The position numbers and the translations under genes are program-made. A DNA stretch of 64,000 nt from the NCBI GenBank assembly GCA_902525795.1, contig CABZIT010000003.1:1-64000 (forward strand). The letters run 5' to 3'. This document shows positions 7,919 to 17,805 of this stretch, in pieces. The notes below the pieces were generated by a model. It was not told the DNA's origin. It searched no databases and saw only the letters and a list, made by a program, of their open reading frames with translations. The stretch's first letter is position 1, and each line of letters starts with the position of its first letter. This stretch comes from an uncultured Bacteroidota bacterium (GTDB taxonomy: Bacteria; Bacteroidota; Bacteroidia; Flavobacteriales; Flavobacteriaceae).

Positions 7919-9913
7919 ATGAAAAAAATTCCTCTTCTTTTTATATTCTTTTTAATATTTTCTTTTTCCTATTCACAAACCACTTGCCCTGTAGGTGAAA
8001 TTCCAGATTGTAATGGTAATTGCGCCCCAGAAACATGGATAGGCGATTCGTACTGTGATGATGGTACATATGGTTGGAATGGTGTAGCTATATATTTTAA
8101 TTGTGAAGAATTTGAGTGTGATGGTGGAGATTGTGTGTGCGAGGATGATCCAGAAATTCCTTCTTTTTGTGATAGTGGGGATTGTGATGTATTAACATTT
8201 GTTGTTAATACAGCAAATATTGAGGTTGGGCCAAATGGTATGTATGCTGGAGGTGGATTTTTTGAAAGCGCTACAGCAGTTCCACTTTATGAAAATGATC
8301 CCGTTTCAAATGATGGTTTTTATGTCGGATTTGTATATGTAAACACAGGTCAAAGCGGATATTTTTCTTATTTCAATAGTCCAGAAAGTTCAACTGATTA
8401 TGGCGCCAAAGAAATTTTAACAGGCCAACCTTGTGCATATGGTCCAAATGATGAAAGGTATTTACCCCCCGTTGAAGCGGATACTGAGTTGCTTCATTGT
8501 TTTGGAAGCTGTGAAGAAGATGCATCATGCCCAGGTTCGGATGGAAATGGTGATGGTGATGGTGATGGTGATGGATCATCATGTGAAAATGCGATTCCAA
8601 TAACTGCTGGAACATACCCTGTTGTTGGAATTGACGGAGAATCATACCCATTGCAATGCCATGGTGGAAATCAGGCTCCTCCAAATGGAAATATGCAATG
8701 GTATTCCTATACCCCAGATCAGGATTACATAGTTACTGTTGAATCTTTTGATAGCATGGTTGATGATACAAGATTTCAGGTTTATGGTGGTTCTTGCGAT
8801 AATTTGTATTGTGTCGGCGGAGATGATGATAGTGGGATTTCAAATTATTCCAAAGATACATTTAATGTTGAGGCTGGTAATACCTACTATATTGCATGGG
8901 ATGATGGACAAATTTCATGGGAAGACTTTCAATTTACCTTGTTTGAATTTCCAGTTCCGGAAAATTGTACTTGGACAGTGAATATGTACGATTCTTTTGG
9001 GGATGGATGGGTAGATGATTTAGGTTTATCTCTAGTTATGATAATTAGGATTACTGATCCTCAAGGTAATTATTATGATATTGCAAGCCCGTCTTTAGAT
9101 AGTGGCTATTCTGGATCAGAATCTTTTGAGGTCCCTGTTGGTTCTACCCTTGAAGCTATTTGGATAGGTGGAGCAAATTATGGTTGGGAATCATCTTATG
9201 AAATTGTTGATTCAAATGGTGTTGTAGTTGGTTCAGGTGCTCAGTCTAGTGTTTATGGAATATATGTGGATTCTAATTGTTCAGGAATAGTTGGAGGTGG
9301 AGGAGGAGACCCTCAATGTGGAGATTTCTTTGTTTATGAATATCCTTCAGGAAATAGTGGCGGTGAAAATTTTGATGTGAATTTTACTGCTCCAAACCCA
9401 GATGAACTTGTTTTTTCAACCACTGCTGGAGATGAAGATAATGATGGAATTACAGATGAGATAACCGTTACAATTGGCGGAAATACGGATGACCGCGATT
9501 GGGTTTATATAACTGATGGAGCTGGAAATTTAATATACGGCCCCGTTTCTGGAGGTCAGTCTGGTTCCTATACATCAACAGATGGAACAATTAACGTGTA
9601 TGTGGCCGCAACTGACTATTTTGAGTTAGGACCGGTGACGTTCGCAATCACATGTGCTGGATTGTCAATTAATGAAAATGAAATTGCTGATCTTGAGGTT
9701 TATCCAAACCCAGTAAGTGATAACTATGTGAACATAGTAACATCAATTTCCGAGGAAAAGCTAGTAGAATTATTTGATCTTAACGGAAGGAAAGTAATGT
9801 CAGAAATAATCTCTGAAGAAATATTAGATGTTTCAAATTTAGAACCTGGATTTTACATTACACGAATTACGATTGAAGATAAGTCAAGTACCTTTAAATT
9901 GATCATTAATTAA
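7919..9913 (+). CDS. Secreted T9SS cargo protein with Cys-rich LNR-like N-terminus, Gly/Asp linker, PPC-like domain and C-terminal sorting domain
   Basis: Signal peptide; CNGNCAPETWIGDSYCDDG...CDGGDC; GDGDGDGDG linker; tail LEVYPNPVSDNYVNI...GFYITRI...FKLIIN. Confidence 0.85.
   Translation: MKKIPLLFIFFLIFSFSYSQTTCPVGEIPDCNGNCAPETWIGDSYCDDGTYGWNGVAIYFNCEEFECDGGDCVCEDDPEIPSFCDSGDCDVLTFVVNTANIEVGPNGMYAGGGFFESATAVPLYENDPVSNDGFYVGFVYVNTGQSGYFSYFNSPESSTDYGAKEILTGQPCAYGPNDERYLPPVEADTELLHCFGSCEEDASCPGSDGNGDGDGDGDGSSCENAIPITAGTYPVVGIDGESYPLQCHGGNQAPPNGNMQWYSYTPDQDYIVTVESFDSMVDDTRFQVYGGSCDNLYCVGGDDDSGISNYSKDTFNVEAGNTYYIAWDDGQISWEDFQFTLFEFPVPENCTWTVNMYDSFGDGWVDDLGLSLVMIIRITDPQGNYYDIASPSLDSGYSGSESFEVPVGSTLEAIWIGGANYGWESSYEIVDSNGVVVGSGAQSSVYGIYVDSNCSGIVGGGGGDPQCGDFFVYEYPSGNSGGENFDVNFTAPNPDELVFSTTAGDEDNDGITDEITVTIGGNTDDRDWVYITDGAGNLIYGPVSGGQSGSYTSTDGTINVYVAATDYFELGPVTFAITCAGLSINENEIADLEVYPNPVSDNYVNIVTSISEEKLVELFDLNGRKVMSEIISEEILDVSNLEPGFYITRITIEDKSSTFKLIIN
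8549..8572 (+). repeat. Hexanucleotide tandem repeat (ggtgat)x4 encoding a (GD)n linker
   Basis: ggtgat ggtgat ggtgat ggtgat read directly. Confidence 0.9.
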
Positions 9914-9931
9914 ATTAGAATGATTAGTTTT

Positions 9932-9964
9932 AAAAAGGGGGTTAACATTTAAACCCCCTTTTTT
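9932..9964 (+). terminator. Intrinsic terminator-like hairpin with T-tract
   Basis: aaaaagggggtt ... aacccccttttt inverted repeat after the 9913 stop. Confidence 0.85.
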
Positions 9965-9977
9965 ATATATAATTGAT

Positions 9978-9985
9978 TAATTTTG
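9978..9985 (+). promoter_or_regulatory. Bacteroidota -7 box (TAATTTTG)
   Basis: Matches TAnnTTTG; 3 nt before the ATG at 9989. Confidence 0.45.
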
Positions 9986-9988
9986 AAT

Positions 9989-10993
9989 ATGGTTTCAAAA
10001 GATATTTCCTTCGTAATCCCGGTATTTAATAGGCCTAATGAGATAGACGAGCTTTTGAAAAGTTTCGCAAAATTAAATGGAGAAAAAGATTTTGAAATTG
10101 TAATCGTTGAAGATGGCTCAACAAATAAATGTGATCAGGTTGTCAAAAACCACAAGGATTTAAATGTTAGTTATTATTTTAAAGAAAATTCGGGCCCTGG
10201 TGATTCAAGAAACTTTGGTATGAAAAGAGCCAAAGGTTCCTACTACATTATCTTGGATTCTGATTGTATTTTAAGGGAAGATTATATTGAAAATGTAATC
10301 TACAAGTTAAATAATAATTACGCTGATTGTTTTGGAGGAGTAGATGATGCTCATGATTCTTTTAGTAATTTTCAAAAAGCTGTTAGTTTTTCTATGACTT
10401 CTTTTATAACAACCGGTCATCTAAGGGGAGGGAAGTGGTCAAAAGATTTTCAGCCAAGAAGTTTTAATATGGGAATTTCAAAAAGTGCCTTTTATGATTC
10501 TGGTGGATTTATTAATATTCATCCAGGGGAAGACCCAGATCTTTCATTGAGACTTTACAAGAAAGGATACGTTATTAAAAATTATGAAGATGTGGTTGTT
10601 TTCCATAATAGAAGAATTTCGTTAAAAAGTTTTTTTACTCAAGTTTATAAATTTGGAGTTGCCAGATCCATTCTTAACACTATTCACAAAGATTCCAAGA
10701 AAATAATTTATTGGTTTCCGTTTTTTTTCACATTATTATTTTTAATTTCAATTTTCTCTGTTTTTTTATATTCAAATATATTACTCTTTCTATTTTTTGT
10801 ATACTTTGCTTTGATTTTGATCAGTTGTACAATTAAAAACAACTTGATCGCTGCAATTCTAGCTATTATTACAACACTCACACAGTTTTTTGCATACTCC
10901 CTTGGATTTTTAAAGGGTAATGCAAAGATCCTTCTTAGAAGAGGTGATGACTTAGAATCAGTGTTTCCAAAAATGTTTTTTAAAGTAAATTAG
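9989..10993 (+). CDS. Glycosyltransferase family 2 membrane protein
   Basis: SFVIPVFNRPNEIDELLKSF...VEDGSTNKCD...LDSDCILREDYIE; C-terminal TM segments. ORF track starts at TTG 9983; ATG 9989 preferred. Confidence 0.85.
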   Translation: MVSKDISFVIPVFNRPNEIDELLKSFAKLNGEKDFEIVIVEDGSTNKCDQVVKNHKDLNVSYYFKENSGPGDSRNFGMKRAKGSYYIILDSDCILREDYIENVIYKLNNNYADCFGGVDDAHDSFSNFQKAVSFSMTSFITTGHLRGGKWSKDFQPRSFNMGISKSAFYDSGGFINIHPGEDPDLSLRLYKKGYVIKNYEDVVVFHNRRISLKSFFTQVYKFGVARSILNTIHKDSKKIIYWFPFFFTLLFLISIFSVFLYSNILLFLFFVYFALILISCTIKNNLIAAILAIITTLTQFFAYSLGFLKGNAKILLRRGDDLESVFPKMFFKVN

Positions 10994-11920
10994 ATGAAAT
11001 TGGATTTTAGTAGAGGTAAAACAAATGTTTTTTTAGTCTTTCTTGGATTGGCTATTATTACTTCATTTACAAGTAAGTTGCTATCAACTTATGAAAAAAA
11101 TATAGATTTTACAGTTTTACCATCAGATTTACCTAACGACAAAGTATTCACTGGTCAGTCGAGTGAAAAAATAAGCTTAAAATTAAAAGGATATGGATTT
11201 AATTTTGCAAGATATTATTTCAAAAATCCAGAATTGAAATTATCTGTTGATGAAATGAAAACAAATAAATCTAGTTTTATATGGACAAAAGAAAAGAACT
11301 TATTTAGCTTGGAAAGATTTGTAAGCCCCATGACTTTATTGAATATTTCTGAAGATTCTTTGTTATTTTATTTTGATAAGTATACTACTAAATCAATTCC
11401 TGTCAAAGGACTCACAGAAATAAAATATGCTGCAGGTTATGGAAATTTTGGCACTTTAAAATTAACACCTGACTCTGTTAAAGTTATAGGACCAAGTAAC
11501 TCAATTCAAGCAATTAAATCGATTAAAACAGAACTTATTTCAATTGAAAACGTTAAGAATGATTTAAAGGGTAAAATAAAACTTAAACTACATGGATTAG
11601 AAAACACCATTGTAGAGAACACTGAAGTTGAATATTTTTTAAATGTTGATCAATTCACGGAGGAAACTGTTGATGTAAATATAAATGTTGTTAGTAATTT
11701 AAATAAGTCAAGTTTCAATTTCTTTCCAAAAACAGTTAAGGTTAAATTTTTAGTTAGTGTAGATAATTATGTCAAAATAAACCCTATCGACTTTAAAATT
11801 GAATGTTATATTGATGATTTGCTTAAAAATGATTATTTGTTAGAAGTTGTTAAAAAGCCAGATTTTATAAAAAATATTAGCCTAAGTACAGAGAAAATTC
11901 AATTAATAATGCTGGAATGA
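10994..11920 (+). CDS. YbbR-like (CdaR-like) domain protein
   Basis: One N-terminal TM, then repeats like LKLTPDSVKVIGPSNSIQAIKSIKTELISIENV; located before coaE. Confidence 0.7.
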   Translation: MKLDFSRGKTNVFLVFLGLAIITSFTSKLLSTYEKNIDFTVLPSDLPNDKVFTGQSSEKISLKLKGYGFNFARYYFKNPELKLSVDEMKTNKSSFIWTKEKNLFSLERFVSPMTLLNISEDSLLFYFDKYTTKSIPVKGLTEIKYAAGYGNFGTLKLTPDSVKVIGPSNSIQAIKSIKTELISIENVKNDLKGKIKLKLHGLENTIVENTEVEYFLNVDQFTEETVDVNINVVSNLNKSSFNFFPKTVKVKFLVSVDNYVKINPIDFKIECYIDDLLKNDYLLEVVKKPDFIKNISLSTEKIQLIMLE

Positions 11921-12492
11921 AGAAAATCGCTATTACTGGAATAATTGGGAGTGGAAAAAGTACTGCTGCTAATTTATTTAAAAAGTTAGGTTTACCCGTT
12001 TTTGTAGCTGATGAATCTGCTAAAGAACTTATGGAAAGTGATAGTAATGTAATTAATCAACTATTAAATCATTTTGGAGATATTGTATTTCAAGATGGAA
12101 AGTTGAACAAATCTTATATTTCAGAAAGAATTTTTAATAATTCCTCTGATTTGAAATTTGTTAATGCATTAGTTCACCCACTAGTAAAAGATAAGTTTCA
12201 AAGTTGGTGTAATGTACAACAATCAAGCTATATAATTTATGAGTCTGCTTTAGTTTATGAAAATGAATCACAGGATATTTTTGATGAAATCATTTGTATA
12301 AAAACCCCAATAAATATTATACATCAAAGAATTAATATACGTGAAAATTATAGCTTTGAAAAAATCAATAATATCATCGAGAATCAGATGTCACAAGATG
12401 AAAAATGTAAAAATTCTTCATATTGTATATTAAACGATAGTATTGAAAACTTGAATAAACGTATACTTGAAATTCACAACAAACTAGTATAA
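11917..12492 (+). CDS. coaE: Dephospho-CoA kinase
   Basis: KKIAITGIIGSGKSTAANLFKKLGLPVFVADESAKEL; 4-nt ATGA overlap with the previous ORF. Confidence 0.92.
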   Translation: MKKIAITGIIGSGKSTAANLFKKLGLPVFVADESAKELMESDSNVINQLLNHFGDIVFQDGKLNKSYISERIFNNSSDLKFVNALVHPLVKDKFQSWCNVQQSSYIIYESALVYENESQDIFDEIICIKTPINIIHQRINIRENYSFEKINNIIENQMSQDEKCKNSSYCILNDSIENLNKRILEIHNKLV

Positions 12493-12544
12493 ATCTTATT
12501 GTTAATCTTTTATTAAAATAAATTATTGCTCATTTATTTAATTA

Positions 12545-12552
12545 TAAATTTG
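12545..12552 (+). promoter_or_regulatory. Bacteroidota -7 box (TAAATTTG)
   Basis: Matches TAnnTTTG; 3 nt before ATG 12556; a TTG lies 16 nt upstream of the box. Confidence 0.45.
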
Positions 12553-12555
12553 AAT

Positions 12556-14142
12556 ATGAGTAAAAAGATATTTGTTCTGCTTTTATCGCTAATGAGTATT
12601 TCCTTAACTGGAATTATATTTATACAATCCTATTTTATTTTAAAAAACTATGAAGAAAATGACAAACAATTTTCTTCCAATATTAAATATGCTCTAACAG
12701 AAACAATCTCAGAAATTGAAAAAATAGAATTCAAAAAGTATGTTTCAAGGTTTACGGAACTTATTGCTAGTGGATCAACTATCGATACAACTAGTATCAA
12801 GAATTTATATATTATTAATGAAATTCCAGAAAAAAGAGAAACTATAATTTATAAAAATGGTGTTATTGAAGAAAATATCATAATACCTAATATTTCTTCA
12901 AAAAGTGATTATTACAGTCTTATTACGGAATCTGAGAATATTGAAATTAAAAGGTTGTCAAATCAGAGAGAGGAAAAGGTTTTTAGTAATAACGAAATTG
13001 AAAATAGCAATTTTAATCCTCAAGATTTTCTAATGAGGCTTGGAAAAATTTCTAAAAGTAAAGAAATTCTATTTGAGACAACTTATAATGATTTAGCTAA
13101 AAGAAATCCAATCGAAGCACGAATTGGTAATGTAAATGATTTTAAGAATATACTCACTCAAAATCTCAAGGATTTAGAAATAAAATTAGATTTTGAATAT
13201 GCAGTTTACAATGGTGATAAAATAACGGGTATTTCATCTTTAAACTTTGAGAAAAATAATCAAACCTACAGCTCATTAATTTTTAAAGATGAAAATGATT
13301 TGAGTAATTATTCACTGAAAATAAATTTTCCCTCTAGAACTCCATTCTTAATTTCATCTCTGCTTCCTGTTATAGCAACATCTATTGTGTTTACCTTAAT
13401 CATTATTATCGCTTATATAACTACTATTCTACTTCTTTTAAGACAGCGTCAGATATCACAGATAAAATCTGATTTTATAAATAATATGACTCATGAATTT
13501 AAAACACCGATAGCGACAATAGATTTAGCTTTATCAGCAATAAAAAATCCAAAAACAATCCTTGACACGAAAAAGGTTAATAAGTATCTTAAAATGATTA
13601 ATGATGAAAATAATAGAATGCATGATCAAGTTGAGAATGTTTTAATGATGAGTCAGTTGGAAAGAAAAGAGATTTATTTAGATAAGAAAGATCATGACAT
13701 TAATGAATTGATCAACTTGGCTATCTCACATGTTAATTTAATTATACAAAGTAAAAAAGGAAAAATAAATTTTGAAAAAGACCCAAAGTTGCCATTGGTT
13801 AGGGTAAATGAAACGCACATGGTAAATATTTTTGTAAATATTTTAGATAATGCCATAAAATACAATGAAAATCAACCTGATATAATTATTAAAAGTAGAA
13901 TTTTAGAAAAGAAGTTAATCATTGATATTACAGATAATGGTATAGGAATGAGCAAATCTACAAGGTCAAAGATCTTCGATAAATTTTACAGACCTCAAAC
14001 AGGAGACCTTCACAATGTAAAAGGTCACGGTTTAGGCCTATCCTATGTGAAAAAAATAATAGATTTACATAATGGAAGTATTGGTGTTACCAGCGTTTTA
14101 GGAAAAGGTAGTACATTTACAATACAATTAAATTTACATTAG
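12556..14142 (+). CDS. rprX: Sensor histidine kinase (RprX-like)
   Basis: Two TM segments, FINNMTHEFKTPIATIDLALSAI (H box), ITDNGIGMSKSTRSKIFDKFYR, GHGLGLSYVKKI. ORF track starts at 12526 (TTG). Confidence 0.85.
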   Translation: MSKKIFVLLLSLMSISLTGIIFIQSYFILKNYEENDKQFSSNIKYALTETISEIEKIEFKKYVSRFTELIASGSTIDTTSIKNLYIINEIPEKRETIIYKNGVIEENIIIPNISSKSDYYSLITESENIEIKRLSNQREEKVFSNNEIENSNFNPQDFLMRLGKISKSKEILFETTYNDLAKRNPIEARIGNVNDFKNILTQNLKDLEIKLDFEYAVYNGDKITGISSLNFEKNNQTYSSLIFKDENDLSNYSLKINFPSRTPFLISSLLPVIATSIVFTLIIIIAYITTILLLLRQRQISQIKSDFINNMTHEFKTPIATIDLALSAIKNPKTILDTKKVNKYLKMINDENNRMHDQVENVLMMSQLERKEIYLDKKDHDINELINLAISHVNLIIQSKKGKINFEKDPKLPLVRVNETHMVNIFVNILDNAIKYNENQPDIIIKSRILEKKLIIDITDNGIGMSKSTRSKIFDKFYRPQTGDLHNVKGHGLGLSYVKKIIDLHNGSIGVTSVLGKGSTFTIQLNLH

Positions 14143-14145
14143 TCA

Positions 14146-14844
14146 ATGAATACAAAAAAAAGAATCCTTTTAGTTGAAGATGATCCAAATTTTGGAATCA
14201 TTCTAAGAGATTTTTTAAAAATGAATGAGTATGATGTCATTTTAGCAAAAAATGGAATGGAGGGTTTTGAAAAATTTAAAAAGTTTGAATTTAACTTATG
14301 TATTCTTGATGTAATGATGCCTTACAAAGATGGTTTTACTCTGGCAACTGAAATTAAATCAGTTTCCCCTGATATACCTATAATTTTCCTAACTGCAAAA
14401 TCAATGAAAGAGGATGTCTTAAAGGGATATAAAGTAGGTGCAGATGATTATTTAAAAAAGCCTTTTGACAGTGATGTTTTATTGTTTAAAATAAAGGCAA
14501 TTTTAAAAAGGAATAAGCTATCCACAATCATTGACAATACAGAAACTGAATTTTCATTTGGATTTTTTCAATTTAATTCTAAACTAAGACATTTAGTTTT
14601 CAAGAATGATAAACCAATTAAACTTTCTCCTAAGGAAAATATGCTTTTAAAGTTGCTCTTGCTACATAAAAATGATCTGATGCCAAGAGAACTTGCTTTG
14701 ACCAGAATATGGCACGATGATAACTATTTTACATCTAGAAGTATGGATGTTTATATTGCCAAGTTAAGAAAGCAACTTCAAAAAGATCCCAAGGTAAGTA
14801 TTAGCAATATTCACGGAGAAGGGTTTAGGCTGATTGTTGATTAA
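14146..14844 (+). CDS. rprY: OmpR-family response regulator (RprY-like)
   Basis: RILLVEDDPNFGIILRDFL, CILDVMMPYKDGF, K at ADDYLKKPF; winged-helix C-terminus; follows the kinase. Confidence 0.85.
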   Translation: MNTKKRILLVEDDPNFGIILRDFLKMNEYDVILAKNGMEGFEKFKKFEFNLCILDVMMPYKDGFTLATEIKSVSPDIPIIFLTAKSMKEDVLKGYKVGADDYLKKPFDSDVLLFKIKAILKRNKLSTIIDNTETEFSFGFFQFNSKLRHLVFKNDKPIKLSPKENMLLKLLLLHKNDLMPRELALTRIWHDDNYFTSRSMDVYIAKLRKQLQKDPKVSISNIHGEGFRLIVD

Positions 14845-15733
14845 TTTTTATATAATTAATTAATTCATCAAGATTAGGTTTGTCAAACCATTTTACATAG
14901 TTTTTTGAACGAAACCATGTAAGTTGTCTTTTTGCATATCTTCTAGAGTTAACTTTTATTTTTTCAATACAATTTTCAAGAGAATCATTACCTTCTATGT
15001 ACTCAAATATTTCTTTATAACCTATAGTATTTAGTGCATTATTTTTCCTGAATTTGTACAATGACTTAACTTCACTTACTAGTCCATTCGCCAGCATATT
15101 ATCAACTCTTTTATTAATAGCTTCATACAATTTTTTTCTATTACTGTCTAGTCCAATACAAAGGAAATCATATTTCGGTATTTTTTTAGTTTTATCAATT
15201 ATTTGAGAGTATTTTTTTTTACTTGTTAGGCATATTTCCAATGCTCTTATGACTCTTCTTGGATTTTTTGTATCAATTTTATCTAATATTTCTGGATCTA
15301 TTTTTTTTAACTGGTCCTGAAGGAATTTAATTCCATTATTTTTTAAATCATCATTTAATTTATTTCTAAGATCCAAACTAACCTCAGGAATTTGATCAAT
15401 TCCAAAAATTAGTGACTCAATATAAAGTCCTGATCCACCAACAAGAATCGCAATATTTTTTTTATTAAGTATAGACCTTAAAATAACATCAGCATCATTA
15501 GTAAATTCTGAAATATTATAGTCTTTATTCACTGAAATATTGCCAATTAAATGATGTTTTATTTTTTTTATTTCATTTGGCGACGGCTTAGCTGTTCCTA
15601 TATTCATTTCTTTGTAAAACTGTCTAGAGTCACATGAAATAATTTCTGTGTTGAAGTGGGTAGCTAAATTGATAGCAATAGATGTTTTTCCAATGGCTGT
15701 TGGACCAACAATAAAAACTAATAATTTTTTCAT
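14825..15733 (-). CDS. miaA: tRNA dimethylallyltransferase
   Basis: VFIVGPTAIGKTSIAINLATHFNTEIISCDSRQFYKEMNIGTAKP, RRYAKRQLTWFR. Confidence 0.95.
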   Translation of the reverse strand: MKKLLVFIVGPTAIGKTSIAINLATHFNTEIISCDSRQFYKEMNIGTAKPSPNEIKKIKHHLIGNISVNKDYNISEFTNDADVILRSILNKKNIAILVGGSGLYIESLIFGIDQIPEVSLDLRNKLNDDLKNNGIKFLQDQLKKIDPEILDKIDTKNPRRVIRALEICLTSKKKYSQIIDKTKKIPKYDFLCIGLDSNRKKLYEAINKRVDNMLANGLVSEVKSLYKFRKNNALNTIGYKEIFEYIEGNDSLENCIEKIKVNSRRYAKRQLTWFRSKNYVKWFDKPNLDELINYIKINQQSA

Positions 15734-16284
15734 TGGTATTCCTTAATATATTCTCTTAAATCATTTTCAGATAATTTTTCTCTTATCATATTAAACAATT
15801 TAAGTGTTGCTTCAGCATCACCAATAGCTCTGTGTCTATTGTTTATTTTTATTCCAATTCTAGAAGTTAATTTACCTAATCCATAAGATTTTTCAAGTGG
15901 GAAGACTTTTCTTGAAAGTTTTATTGTACATAAAGTTTTTCTTAAAAATTCAATTCCAACTGATTTAAATTCCTTACGTAAAACTCGATAATCAAAATTC
16001 ACATTATGTGCCACAAAAATGGAATTTTTAGTAAAATCTTGTATTTCAACTGCAACATTTGAAAAAATTGGTTTGTTTTTCAACATTTTATTATTAAGTC
16101 CGGTTAATTTTTCCACAAAAGGTTGAATCTTTTTTATTGGATTAATTAGTTTATGAAGAACATCAACTTTATTGTTATCATTAATCCTTAGAATCGCAAT
16201 TTCTGTGATTTTTTCATGATTAAACCTGCCTCCTGTAGTCTCTATGTCAATTATTGAATACTTGATTTTAAATTCTTTTACCAA
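15730..16284 (-). CDS. 3'-5' exonuclease, DnaQ/PolC epsilon-like
   Basis: YSIIDIETTGGRFNHEKITEIAILR, FVAHNVNFDYRVLRKEF, HRAIGDAEAT. Confidence 0.88.
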   Translation of the reverse strand: MVKEFKIKYSIIDIETTGGRFNHEKITEIAILRINDNNKVDVLHKLINPIKKIQPFVEKLTGLNNKMLKNKPIFSNVAVEIQDFTKNSIFVAHNVNFDYRVLRKEFKSVGIEFLRKTLCTIKLSRKVFPLEKSYGLGKLTSRIGIKINNRHRAIGDAEATLKLFNMIREKLSENDLREYIKEYQ

Positions 16285-16918
16285 AAATTAAACTACCAAC
16301 TCTAATCATATTACTACCATGATTTATAGCTATTTTATAGTCATTACTCATTCCCATAGACAGAATTTTTAAATTTGGGAAAGCAGTTTTTAAACTGTCA
16401 AAAATTTTTTTAGTCTTATCAAATTCTTTAACAACAACATCCATATTTTCAGTAAAGCTTCCTATTGTCATGATTCCTGCTACGTTAATATTCATAAGAT
16501 CTAAAATATTTATGGAATTTAATATTGATTCAATTTCTTCTTTGGAAAGACCAAACTTGGTAAATTCATCAGAAATTTTTAATTGAAGCAGACATCTAAT
16601 TACCCTATTATTTTTTTTTGCTTCTTTATTTAAAATTTTTAAAGATTTTAGAGAATCAATTCCGTGGACTAAATCTACATATGGTGCCATATATTTTATT
16701 TTATTACTCTGTACATGTCCTACCATATGCCATTTTATATCTTTTGGTAATTCTTCATACTTTTCAGTCATTTCTTGAATTTTATTTTCACCAAAAACTT
16801 TTTGACCAGCGTTATATGCTTCTAAAATCTCTTTATTTGATTTAGTCTTAGAAACTGCAACTAACTCAACATCTTTGTTAATAGAATCGCGTATTTCTTT
16901 GATTCTTTTTGTAATCAT
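16268..16918 (-). CDS. yggS: YggS-family pyridoxal phosphate-dependent protein
   Basis: ELVAVSKTKSNKEILEAYNAGQKVFGENKIQEM, WHMVGHVQSNKIKYM, LSMGMSNDYKIAINHGSNMIRVGSLIFG. Confidence 0.93.
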   Translation of the reverse strand: MITKRIKEIRDSINKDVELVAVSKTKSNKEILEAYNAGQKVFGENKIQEMTEKYEELPKDIKWHMVGHVQSNKIKYMAPYVDLVHGIDSLKSLKILNKEAKKNNRVIRCLLQLKISDEFTKFGLSKEEIESILNSINILDLMNINVAGIMTIGSFTENMDVVVKEFDKTKKIFDSLKTAFPNLKILSMGMSNDYKIAINHGSNMIRVGSLIFGKRI

Positions 16919-17805
16919 TTTAAAAATCTTTTTGAAATAACTTCTGCTTTTTTGGAATTACTATAATTGTAAAATCCCTCCCCGGATTTTACTCCTAGAT
17001 TTCCCTTATTAACTAGATCAATTAGTAACTTATTTGGTCTATATTTTTCATTATTTAGACCTTTGTGCATTATTTCTAGTATAGATTTACACACATCCAG
17101 TCCAATTAAATCTGCCAATTGTAATGGTCCCATAGGATGCCCCATTCCTAATTTCATTATACCATCTATACTTTTTACATCAGAAACCCCTGAATCTAGT
17201 GCTTCAATTGCTTCATTGATCATCGGTAATAAAATTCTATTTGAGATAAAACCAGGATAGTCATTAGCTGTCAAAGGAATTTTATTTATTGATTTGGAAT
17301 AATCAATAATCTTTTTGGTTACTTCTGAACTTGTATGCCTTCCATTTATTACTTCAACTAACTTCATTATAGGAACGGGATTCATAAAATGCATACCAAT
17401 AACCCTGTGTTTTTTTAACAAATTTTCTGATATTTTCGTAATTGAAATAGAAGATGTATTTGACGCAAATATGCACTGATCATTGCAATAACTTTCAAGC
17501 TTCTTGAAAATCATTGCTTTGGTTTCATAATTTTCAGTAATTGCTTCAACAACTAAATTTGAGGAAGATATATCACCAAACTTATTTGAATAAATAAGAT
17601 TATTCGTTGTGTTTTTAATTTCTAGCTCCGTTATTAATTCTTTAGCAAGCATCCTGTTCAAGTTTTTATGAATTGTAGATCTTGCATTTTCAAGACTTTC
17701 ACTATTAATGTCATAAACTATTACATTATAATTATGTAGAGCAAATGTTTGAGCAATACCGTTACCCATTGTTCCGGCACCAATTATAGATATTTTTGAC
17801 ATCAT
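16915..17805 (-). CDS. 3-hydroxybutyryl-CoA/3-hydroxyacyl-CoA dehydrogenase
   Basis: KISIIGAGTMGNGIAQTFALHNYNVIVYDI, IFASNTSSISITKI, IGMHFMNPVPIMKLVEVI. Confidence 0.92.
   Translation of the reverse strand: MMSKISIIGAGTMGNGIAQTFALHNYNVIVYDINSESLENARSTIHKNLNRMLAKELITELEIKNTTNNLIYSNKFGDISSSNLVVEAITENYETKAMIFKKLESYCNDQCIFASNTSSISITKISENLLKKHRVIGMHFMNPVPIMKLVEVINGRHTSSEVTKKIIDYSKSINKIPLTANDYPGFISNRILLPMINEAIEALDSGVSDVKSIDGIMKLGMGHPMGPLQLADLIGLDVCKSILEIMHKGLNNEKYRPNKLLIDLVNKGNLGVKSGEGFYNYSNSKKAEVISKRFLK

Noticed and set aside
8373-8684. Antisense ORF encoding a poly-His stretch (HHHHHHHHH), possible metal-binding protein
   Set aside because: It is the reverse-strand shadow of the (ggtgat)n linker and flanking T9SS coding sequence; no independent homology or start signal.
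8739-8981. 80-aa plus-strand ORF in a second frame of the T9SS gene
   Set aside because: Lies entirely within a continuous longer CDS with recognisable domains; no supporting features.
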